The notes beneath the pieces are model-generated. The model was not told the DNA's origin. It did no database searches and was given only the letters and a program-made list of their open reading frames with translations. Position numbers and translations under genes: made by a program. Below, piece after piece: positions 1-5,900 of a DNA stretch of 7,861 bases. Positions within the stretch are counted from its first letter, which is position 1. Each line of letters begins with the position of its first letter. Where the stretch lies: assembly GCA_020630045.1 (NCBI GenBank), contig JAHDCE010000173.1, positions 1-7,861 of the forward strand, in the 5' to 3' direction. The stretch comes from Saprospiraceae bacterium (lineage in GTDB: Bacteria > Bacteroidota > Bacteroidia > Chitinophagales > Saprospiraceae).

Positions 1-19
1 AATTCAGGAAGCAGTAGAA

Positions 20-316
20 TTACTCTTCATGCAATCCGGGTTCGCTATAAGAAACAGCAAAACCGAACCGATCACTTTCTGTAAAACGGAGTTCATAATC
101 CTCGACAGAGGTCGCTTCTTTAGACCGGAGAATAGGAGATTTTGGAATCAATCCCAGACTTACATTAATAACTGCCCCTTCGATGTTGTACATCTCTAGA
201 ATTTCGTCCGCATTTTGGATAATTTCCAGAACTGCGGATTCAATAATGGCAGGAGTAAGTTCAGTCTTCCCCTCCTTCCGGCTAGACAATTCACCAGAAA
301 CCATTTGACCAAACAT
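20..316 (-). CDS. Small uncharacterised protein, 98 aa
   Basis: I do not recognise this protein. The reading frame is complete: ATG at 316-314, preceded directly by an in-frame TAA, and stop at 22-20. It has no signal peptide, membrane segment or cysteine, so it is probably cytoplasmic. Residues 22-43 look like an amphipathic acidic helix, residues 47-55 like a beta strand, and the C-terminal half is charged, ending in Glu-Glu. This composition looks like a real soluble protein rather than a chance frame. No Shine-Dalgarno sequence precedes the ATG, which is normal for Bacteroidota. It is divergent from the transglutaminase-like gene at 910, with 593 bp between them. A competing overlapping minus-strand frame (387-196) is less protein-like. 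Function unknown. Confidence 0.55.
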   Translation of the reverse strand: MFGQMVSGELSSRKEGKTELTPAIIESAVLEIIQNADEILEMYNIEGAVINVSLGLIPKSPILRSKEATSVEDYELRFTESDRFGFAVSYSEPGLHEE

Positions 317-374
317 TTAAAATATTCGCTAATCAGATTTTCGCCAATAGATTGTTCAGTTTGCTCATTGCAAT

Positions 375-401
375 TGGAAAAGTGCATAAATCACTTTTCC
401 A
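375..401. repeat. Perfect inverted repeat, 10-bp arms
   Basis: TGGAAAAGTG (375-384) is perfectly complemented by CACTTTTCCA (392-401), with a 7-nt loop. No T-tract follows on either strand, so it is not a classic terminator. It lies 59 bp upstream of the 98-aa minus-strand gene and could be an operator or a hairpin in that gene's leader. It abuts a second inverted repeat. Confidence 0.6.
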
Positions 402-417
402 TACTGCTGTCAGTATG
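400..417. repeat. Perfect inverted repeat, 7-bp arms
   Basis: CATACTG (400-406) and CAGTATG (411-417) form a perfect 7-bp stem with a 4-nt loop, directly next to the 375-401 repeat. A weaker third repeat follows at 430-449 (CCCG and CGGG around a 12-nt interval). The run of three suggests a structured leader of the leftward gene or a composite protein-binding region. Confidence 0.5.
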
Positions 418-635
418 TGTTAGTGTGTACCCGAAAGTTTATTTACGGGAAATCAGGGATAGTGTTCTTACAAAATTTCTGTAAAGTGAAATTTTTCTCA
501 ATTGTACATTTGTTCGCAAAGTGTTTTTTGATGATATCCTAATGTCTAAATATTCCCATGACTTTCGAATTTCGTTTCATGATTGAACCGGAAAATTCGG
601 GTTTTCATCAGTTTAAAAACATTTCCTTTACGGTA

Positions 636-643
636 CAAATATA
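636..643 (-). promoter_or_regulatory. Possible Bacteroidota -7 element, leftward
   Basis: The minus strand reads TATATTTG here, an exact match to the Bacteroidota -7 consensus TAnnTTTG. The -33 element is poor: the nearest candidate is TTTA at a 22-nt spacing. If used, it would give the 98-aa gene a leader of about 310 nt containing the inverted repeats at 375-449. Because it sits in very AT-rich DNA, a chance match is quite possible. Confidence 0.33.
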
Positions 644-883
644 TACTTATATCATATATATAATATAAATTATTTAAAAAATATGCATTTTTTGCGTTCA
701 AATCGGCATTTTTTCCAATCCGTTCACTCATTCTAAGCCTCTTTTCTTCATATTTTATCTTTTTTTCATTAGGATTTGCACCTTGTTATCGATTGTGACA
801 TGCCAGACAAAAAAAACTTAGGATTTCTACAATCGCTTGCAGCATAATGTCATTTTTTCGACTTTTAACAAAAAACAAAATAC

Positions 884-897
884 CGGAACTAGTTCCG
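884..897. promoter_or_regulatory. 14-bp perfect palindrome before the 910 start
   Basis: CGGAACTAGTTCCG is a perfect palindrome ending 12 nt before the ATG at 910. It is GC-richer than the surrounding AT-rich DNA. It could be a repressor operator or, in RNA, a 5-bp hairpin with a CUAG loop close to the start codon. No known regulator can be assigned from the sequence alone. Confidence 0.4.
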
Positions 898-909
898 CCT
901 TTTCAATAG

Positions 910-2103
910 ATGAAGTATACTATTCTTATTCTTGGCTTATTGGGATTTAATTTTATGTTTCCTCCTAATATACAAGGTGCTCAAGCCAACACTATCCTTG
1001 TGCCTTTTTACAACGAACAAATTCCTATCAGAACTTCTAGTAGCGGACAGGCTCCACGATATCACAGATCTTCGGCGGAATCCGGCATGGTAGATTATTA
1101 TTACAATTCAAAAAAGGCCATATCTCCTTCTACACTCCAAGATTTACAAGCGGCAAAAAGTAAACACTTACTTAATGACTGGCTCTTTTTTAGGCTAGTG
1201 AACCAGTTTGTCCGAACAGCATTACCCAACTTAGATGGTTCTTCACAAGAATTAATGATTTGGAGTTTATTGGCACAATCCGGTTATGATTCCAGAATCA
1301 CTTTTTCGGGCAATGAGGTATTCGTCAATGTTAAAACGGATGAAAAGTTATACCAAACACCAACATTCCAAATCGGAGCCAATACATACATAGATCTATC
1401 CACACTAGCATCGGGTCAACAACATTCGGCACAATCCATTTTTATCCTTGATTTCGCCCCCAACCCCGGTGGCCAAGGGTTTTCTTTCGGTCTCGACGAA
1501 CTGCCTATCCTTCCATCCACACCTTATAATAAGTCGTGGACATTCCCCTTCCGGGGAAAAATACAAGAAGTGTCTGCGGAACTTGACCGAACCTTGATAG
1601 ATATTATGTCTGACTATCCGATTTGTAGCGAGATGTTCTATGTTAGGACGCCTTTGGCGGCTAGCCACCGTTCCAACTCCATCATCAATCAATTCCGGGA
1701 ATTGACTCATGGGATGACCACACAAGAAACAGTGGAGTTCATTATGGCTTTTACTAGGAAAGGATTGGTTTATCAAAATGATGAATCACAATCACAAAGC
1801 AGAAACAGGCCATTAATAGCCGAAGAGGCCTTATACTATCCTAGTACTGATTGTGAAGACCGAGTAGCCATCGCTTATCATTTGATTAAAGAATTAATAG
1901 GTGCTCCTATGGTTGTCATTGGTATTCCGGGACATCTTTCATTGGGCGTGAATTTAACCGAACCCGTCGGGAAAACACTTTGGCATAAAGGAAGAAGATT
2001 TACCATTTGCGACCCTACTGGGCCGGAAGATTCGGAAAAACTCGGAGTTTATCCTGAAGAGTGGAATTTAGATCAAGGAGAGGTGATAGGAAGTTTTAAT
2101 TAG
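910..2103 (+). CDS. Secreted transglutaminase-like (papain-fold) protein, 397 aa
   Basis: An exported protein of the transglutaminase-like superfamily. Residues 1-26 form a signal peptide: Lys2, a hydrophobic core at 4-17, and an Ala-Gln-Ala cleavage site at 24-26. There is no lipobox Cys and no T9SS tail, so the likely location is the periplasm. The catalytic triad is visible in the C-terminal part: Cys315 in DCEDR, His342 in the PGH motif, and Asp368 in CDPTG. This spacing and the DCED...PGH...CDPT pattern match transglutaminase-like proteins of Bacteroidota. Residues 85-165 resemble the helical and beta region that precedes the core in those proteins. Such folds act as cysteine peptidases or acyl transferases; the substrate here is unknown. 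The start is the only reasonable Met before the signal peptide and lacks a Shine-Dalgarno sequence. The gene stands alone, with gaps of 593 and 428 bp on its sides. The family call is firm and the exact reaction is not. Confidence 0.88.
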   Translation: MKYTILILGLLGFNFMFPPNIQGAQANTILVPFYNEQIPIRTSSSGQAPRYHRSSAESGMVDYYYNSKKAISPSTLQDLQAAKSKHLLNDWLFFRLVNQFVRTALPNLDGSSQELMIWSLLAQSGYDSRITFSGNEVFVNVKTDEKLYQTPTFQIGANTYIDLSTLASGQQHSAQSIFILDFAPNPGGQGFSFGLDELPILPSTPYNKSWTFPFRGKIQEVSAELDRTLIDIMSDYPICSEMFYVRTPLAASHRSNSIINQFRELTHGMTTQETVEFIMAFTRKGLVYQNDESQSQSRNRPLIAEEALYYPSTDCEDRVAIAYHLIKELIGAPMVVIGIPGHLSLGVNLTEPVGKTLWHKGRRFTICDPTGPEDSEKLGVYPEEWNLDQGEVIGSFN

Positions 2104-2150
2104 CTTCTGCACCTCTATCATTAAGGCATCGTTATTTCATTCAATTCAAA

Positions 2151-2176
2151 AAAAGAATCATCCTTTTGATTTTTTT
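2151..2176 (+). terminator. Weak AT-rich terminator after the transglutaminase-like gene
   Basis: A 10-bp stem (2151-2160 with 2167-2176, one G-U pair, 6-nt loop) begins 48 nt after the stop codon. Its 3' arm contains a run of seven T. The stem is very AT-rich, so it is a weak intrinsic terminator at best. The A-run in the 5' arm would let it work in both directions. Confidence 0.38.
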
Positions 2177-2243
2177 CAAAAAACAACACAGTAAAAAAAC
2201 ACAAACACCTGAATGCCAGTTAAATACATCAACAAAAAACAAA

Positions 2244-2275
2244 TTTGGAAGAATAAGAAACGATTCTTAGATTTG
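2244..2275 (+). promoter_or_regulatory. Bacteroidota-type promoter for the DUF2795 leader
   Basis: TTTG at 2244-2247, then exactly 20 nt, then TAGATTTG at 2268-2275. This matches the primary sigma factor consensus of Bacteroidota (TTTG, 19-21 nt, TAnnTTTG) in both elements and in spacing, and is the best promoter match in the window. Transcription should start near 2280-2283, a few nucleotides before the G-run of the first hairpin. The only gene downstream before a strong terminator is the DUF2795 gene. Confidence 0.7.
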
Positions 2276-2280
2276 CGCAA

Positions 2281-2531
2281 AAAACAGGGGGCTTGGAAAC
2301 GATGAATGAAACCTTTTCCTTATACCCCCCGTTAAGCATTTGGATTGACATCAAATACATCCTAAAGAGGGTGTGTCATCTAAAAAACCAAATATTACCA
2401 TATTACATTTCACCCGCCCTAGGCAAATGAATCCGAAGTGATTTGAAATTGCAACTTGAATAATTATCGGTGAAATAGAAAATGGTAGAACGTAATTATA
2501 TTTATTGCAATTTTAAATCGAGTGTTTTTTT
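2281..2531 (+). promoter_or_regulatory. Long structured 5' leader (possible cis-regulatory RNA or small RNA)
   Basis: From the predicted start near 2281 to the ATG at 2532 there are about 250 untranslated nucleotides. Visible pairings: (1) GGGGG 2287-2291 with the C-run 2325-2330, continued by GGAAA 2295-2299 with TTTCC 2315-2319 around a 15-nt loop; (2) a small hairpin 2339-2355 (TTTG-AT with ATCAAA, one bulged G, TGAC loop); (3) GGGTG 2369-2373 with CACCC 2411-2415; (4) AAATTGCAA 2446-2454 with TTGCAATTT 2505-2513, continued after a 6-by-6 internal loop by TAATTA 2461-2466 with TAATTA 2493-2498. A run of seven T (2525-2531) touches the start codon. I do not see features of tmRNA, SRP RNA, or a riboswitch that I know. 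Regulatory function is inferred from position and folding only. Confidence 0.45.
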
Positions 2532-2753
2532 ATGTATTGGACAATTGAACTAGCGTCGCATCTTGAAGATGCTCCCTGGCCCGCGACTAGGGACGAGTTG
2601 ATTGATTATGCCATGCGTTCGGGCTCTCCTTTGGAGGTCATCGAAAACCTACAGCAGATTGAGGAAGACGAAGAACGTTTTGAGGGCATAGAGGATGTAT
2701 GGCCGGACTATCCACGCTATGGTGACTTTTTCTTCAATGAAGATGAACATTAA
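2532..2753 (+). CDS. DUF2795 domain protein, 73 aa
   Basis: A small acidic cytoplasmic protein that matches the short DUF2795 proteins widespread in Bacteroidota. The hallmark stretch is at residues 10-27 (HLEDAPWPATRDELIDYA), followed by SGSPLEVIENLQ at 30-41, the W57-P58-D59-Y60 motif and the terminal DFFFNEDE block at 65-72. The length is typical of these proteins and the gene appears complete. The biochemical function is unknown. The start is fixed by conservation of the first residues (MYW). There is no Shine-Dalgarno sequence, and a run of seven T lies immediately before the ATG. It is preceded by a long structured leader with its own promoter and followed by three hairpins ending in a strong terminator, so it is probably monocistronic and may be controlled at the RNA level. 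Confidence 0.93.
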   Translation: MYWTIELASHLEDAPWPATRDELIDYAMRSGSPLEVIENLQQIEEDEERFEGIEDVWPDYPRYGDFFFNEDEH

Positions 2754-2769
2754 GTACGAACCCGCCTAA

Positions 2770-2818
2770 TAAACTATAAGAATCAGATTTTCCGCATGGA
2801 AATAATCTTATTAGTTTA
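2770..2818 (+). repeat. Long imperfect hairpin after the DUF2795 gene
   Basis: TAAACTATAAGA (2770-2781) pairs with 2806-2818 with one bulged T. Inside, TTTCC pairs with GGAAA around a GCAT loop. It starts 16 nt after the DUF2795 stop codon. No T-tract follows directly, so it looks like a 3'-end structure (mRNA stability or part of a terminator array) rather than a terminator by itself. Confidence 0.5.
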
Positions 2819-2822
2819 CTAA

Positions 2823-2850
2823 CCGACTAATTTAAAAAGGTCGGATTTTA
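2823..2850 (+). terminator. Minor hairpin with T-rich tail
   Basis: CCGAC (2823-2827) pairs with GTCGG (2840-2844) across a 12-nt A/T-rich loop, followed by ATTTTA. It is a weak terminator candidate. Its stem core, CCGAC with GTCGG, is identical to that of the strong terminator that follows, so the two hairpins could exchange strands. Confidence 0.35.
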
Positions 2851-2865
2851 ATTACCAACGAAAAA

Positions 2866-2893
2866 TGAGGAGCCGACATTGTCGGCTCCTTTT
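2866..2893 (+). terminator. Strong intrinsic terminator of the DUF2795 unit
   Basis: AGGAGCCGAC (2868-2877) and GTCGGCTCCT (2881-2890) form a perfect 10-bp GC-rich stem with an ATT loop, followed by further T residues (2891-2893). AAAAATG on the 5' side gives it partial bidirectional character. It lies 112 nt after the DUF2795 stop codon and 101 nt before the amidase start, separating the two transcription units. Confidence 0.88.
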
Positions 2894-2895
2894 CA

Positions 2896-2931
2896 TTTGT
2901 TACCTAACGTTAATGTCTTATCGGTAACAAA
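2896..2931. promoter_or_regulatory. Inverted repeat upstream of the amidase gene
   Basis: TTTGTTACC (2896-2904) is perfectly complementary to GGTAACAAA (2923-2931), across 18 nt that contain the 8-bp palindrome TAACGTTA (2905-2912). It sits 63 bp before the ATG at 2994, in the expected promoter region. It looks like an operator, though a role as an RNA hairpin is also possible. No exact TAnnTTTG element was found between it and the gene. Confidence 0.42.
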
Positions 2932-2933
2932 GC

Positions 2934-2945
2934 ATATGCGCATAT
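2934..2945. promoter_or_regulatory. 12-bp perfect palindrome
   Basis: ATATGCGCATAT is a perfect palindrome two bases after the 2896-2931 inverted repeat and 48 bp before the amidase start. Together they form a densely symmetric segment that could bind a dimeric regulator. The regulator is not identifiable. Confidence 0.38.
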
Positions 2946-2993
2946 TTCCTTATCTTAGTGGGCTTTGTTTTAATAAATCCACAACACAAAACC

Positions 2994-5900
2994 ATGCGTT
3001 TATTCTACCTTACCCTACTATTTAGCTTTTGTTTTTCATTGGGGCTGGAAGCCCAGAAAGCATTTGAATTCACCCCAAGACATGACTACGATGACATTTT
3101 CGCGGAAGCGTACGACAAGTATCCTGAAATTCCGAAGGGAATTTTGGAAGCCGTCGCTTACACACAAACACGAATCAGACACATCGAACACGAACATCGC
3201 GGACATGACCATACCCATCAAAGTTGCTTAGGTTTACCTGAATATTTTGGGGTAATGGGATTGATTGAAGACGGCCAAGGATGGTTTGACAATACGCTTT
3301 CTATCGCAGCAAGGAATTCATCATTCACCGCATCTCAAATGAAACAGGATCCTAGGGCGAATATCCTAGGCTTCGCAGAAGCTTACCAACACTTTTTGAC
3401 GGATAAAAAGCTCGATCCGCAATCTATCATGGACAACATCATTGTTCTTGATTTGCTCAGTGAACTGCCCAATGACGGAACAACCGGAAACGATTTCGCT
3501 TTTGACGCACACATTTACTCTGTATTGACATTAATGAACCAAGCGGATTTCCAATCCGCTTATGGTTTGCCCACTTACAATTTTGATTTAAGAAAAGTTT
3601 TCGGTGATGAGAATTATCGTGTGGTCAGCGCTACTGGAATCACGATGGATGAAGGCGGAACAATCGCTACTGAGCACGGAACGACATATGGTGGAAATGT
3701 ACTAAGAGCAGCCAACCCTTGTTCTGACATACCCGGATCTTTCCCGCATACTGTTCTTTGGGACGAAGCTGACCCTTCCAATTATAGTTCAAGGGGAGGA
3801 ACCGCAATTACCCATGTTACGATACACACGATGCAGGGAACTTATGCGGGAGCTATTTCTTGGTTCAACAACCCCGTCGCGAATGTTTCGGCTCATTACA
3901 ATATGAGAGCTTCGGATGGTCAAATCACCCAAATGGTTTGTGAAATCGACAAGGCATGGCACGTTAGTAATTCTAACCCTTATGCAGTCGGAATCGAACA
4001 CGAAGGATATGTGGAAGACCCGATTTGGTATACCAATGTCACCTATACCACCTCGGCTGACTTAACCACCCAAATCGCATCCAATTGGGGTATCCCACTC
4101 ATCGAAACGTGGGACACGAACAACATCAACGGCCTCAATCCGGTAAGTGACGGGTGTTATAGTGTCAAAGGACACACGCACTTCCCCAACCAATCACACT
4201 ACGACCCCGGACAATACTGGGACTGGAATCGTTATTATGACTTATTGAATCCCGCATCATCTACACCAAAAGACATCTTTACTGCTTGTAGCGGTTCTTT
4301 TCAAGATCCTGGAGGCAGCGGCAACTACACCAACAATGAAAGATATTTTTATTTGATAGAACCGGCAGGAGCATCTGAAGTGACCCTTTCTTTCAGTGCT
4401 TTCAATTTGGAATCGGGATATGATTACTTATATATCTATGATGGAGATAGTCATTTAGATAACTTGATTGCCACATTGGACGGAACCTCAATTCCCGCAC
4501 CAATTACAGGTACTAGTGGAGCATTGTTACTTGAATTCCGCTCGGACTGTGGAACCACAACCTCAGGCTGGGATGCATCTTGGACATGTAATACAGCACC
4601 GTCTGCTTGTGAAGTTCCGGGCAGTCTTTCTCAATCCAATGTTACCTTTAACAAGGTCAATTTTTCTTGGGCTGCCGTCCCTGGAGCATCTTCCTATGAA
4701 TTCAATATCCGACGAGGTGCTATTTCACAGACATGGTCAGCTTACACAACGGTCTCTCCTAGCATCAGCATTGAAGATTTATCCTCTAATGCCAAGTATG
4801 AGTGGAGGGTGAAAACCATTTGTGGAGGTAGCTCCTCAGCTTATCAAGGTACAGAGTTCGTCAATACGGGCAACATTCCATCCAGTTCTTCTGACAATTC
4901 TTGTACAGGAACATTTATAGATGCAGGTGGTCATGATGGTGGATACCAAAACAATCATGATTACACCTTTACCATCGCTCCTCCCGGAGCGGGGATGATT
5001 ACCTTGGACTTTTCTTTCTTCGATATGGAGCCGAATAGTTCGGGTGGAACGATATATGATTTTCTAGAAATTTTTGATGGAACGTCCACTTCCTCTCCTT
5101 TGATTGGAAAATACCACGAAGGCAATGTCCCCAATATCGTTACTTCTACCGGAGGAGCGATGACCATACGTGTATATTCGGATACGCGAACCACCGGTGA
5201 TGGTTGGGTCGCTACTTGGAGCTGCGATGCTGTTGCTGCCCCTCCGACTACTACAATAGAACCAATGTCTCCTTGGGTAACGGCAGACGAGGTAGTTAAT
5301 TTTACGGATGAAAGCGACGCTTCCATTTCCGGAAGGTACTACCAAGTATGTGATTTTGACGGTACGGAATGGAGAAGCAACGCCAACAATGGTTTTTTCA
5401 ATGACGACTTTGATACGGCCATCCATTCCGACTGGACTTCTTACGCCGGTTCCTGGGCGATTTCAGGAGGCGAATTGGTGAATTCGGATGAAGCGTCGAG
5501 CAACACCATTCTTTCCGCTCCTATGGCACAAGACGGAACACATGAATACATGTACCATTGGAATAGTAGCATAGGCGGTTCCGGCACCAACAGAAGGGCG
5601 GGGCTTCATTTTTTCTGCTCCGATCCAAGTCTATCTAATCGCGGTGAGTCTTATTTCATCTACTATCGAGTCGATTCGGATAAAATGCAGATTTATAGAG
5701 TGACCGGAAACACATTCAGCCTTGAAGCGGATATTGTTTGGACATTCAATCCGAATATCACATATGATATCAAAACATTTTACAATCCTGCAAGTGGAAC
5801 TATCCGTGTATTCGTGGATGATGATTTTGTAGGTTCTTGGACTGACCCTTCTCCCTTGACTTCGGGGTCTTATGTATCGTTCCGTTCAGGAAATTGCACT

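Larger units (their letters stand above)
317..909. other. AT-rich divergent intergenic region
   Basis: This 593-bp gap separates two divergently transcribed genes. It holds a cluster of inverted repeats at 375-449, a possible minus-strand promoter at 636-643, and a very AT-rich tract around 640-690. It also has two copies of the 9-mer GCATTTTTT exactly 21 bp apart (685-693 and 706-714) and a 14-bp palindrome at 884-897. A TACATTTG sequence at 505-512 fits the -7 consensus on the plus strand but has no -33 partner. Open frames here (for example 731-546 on the minus strand) have low-complexity, AT-driven composition and I do not believe they are genes. No clear promoter for the gene at 910 was found. 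Confidence 0.6.
2104..2531. other. 428-bp intergenic region
   Basis: The left part holds the weak terminator at 2151-2176 and about 65 nt of A-rich sequence. The right part starts with a well-formed Bacteroidota promoter (2244-2275), after which nearly every segment can fold, up to the DUF2795 start at 2532. No open frame in the gap looks like a protein. The length and structure are out of proportion for a 73-codon gene. Confidence 0.6.

Noticed and set aside
215..484. 89-aa plus-strand frame opposite the 98-aa gene
   Set aside because: It overlaps the more protein-like minus-strand frame and runs through the inverted-repeat cluster.
505..512. TACATTTG as a plus-strand promoter for the gene at 910
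   Set aside because: There is no TTTG or TTG at 19-21 nt upstream, and it would leave a leader of nearly 400 nt.
546..731. 61-aa minus-strand frame in the AT-rich gap
   Set aside because: Composition (Ile, Tyr, Asn, Lys) follows the AT-rich DNA, and the candidate promoter and repeats of the gap lie inside it.
1405..1776. 123-aa antisense frame inside the transglutaminase-like gene
   Set aside because: It lies fully opposite a well-supported coding region and its translation is Cys/Arg-rich without recognisable features.
2366..2385. GAGGGTGTGTCATC resembles the terminal repeats of some Bacteroidota insertion sequences
   Set aside because: No matching inverted copy, transposase fragment or target duplication was found in the window; a short chance similarity is enough to explain it.
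2281..2531. Leader as a known RNA (tmRNA, SRP RNA or 6S RNA)
   Set aside because: The GGGGGC start is superficially similar to 4.5S and tmRNA ends, but the SRP GGAAGCAGC-type loop, the tmRNA tag and tRNA-like end, and end-to-end pairing as in 6S RNA are missing.
2958..2993. In-frame GTG start giving a 12-residue longer amidase
   Set aside because: The extension would precede a signal peptide that starts properly with Met-Arg at 2994; an ATG in A-rich context is the better start.
4468..4812. 114-aa frame on the same strand inside the amidase gene
   Set aside because: It is out of frame with CUB1 and Fn3 sequence that matches known domains; the His/Pro/Leu-rich translation looks like a shadow frame.
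4961..5426. Two overlapping antisense frames of about 120 aa inside the amidase gene
   Set aside because: They mirror the CUB2 and following coding sequence; both are shadow frames.
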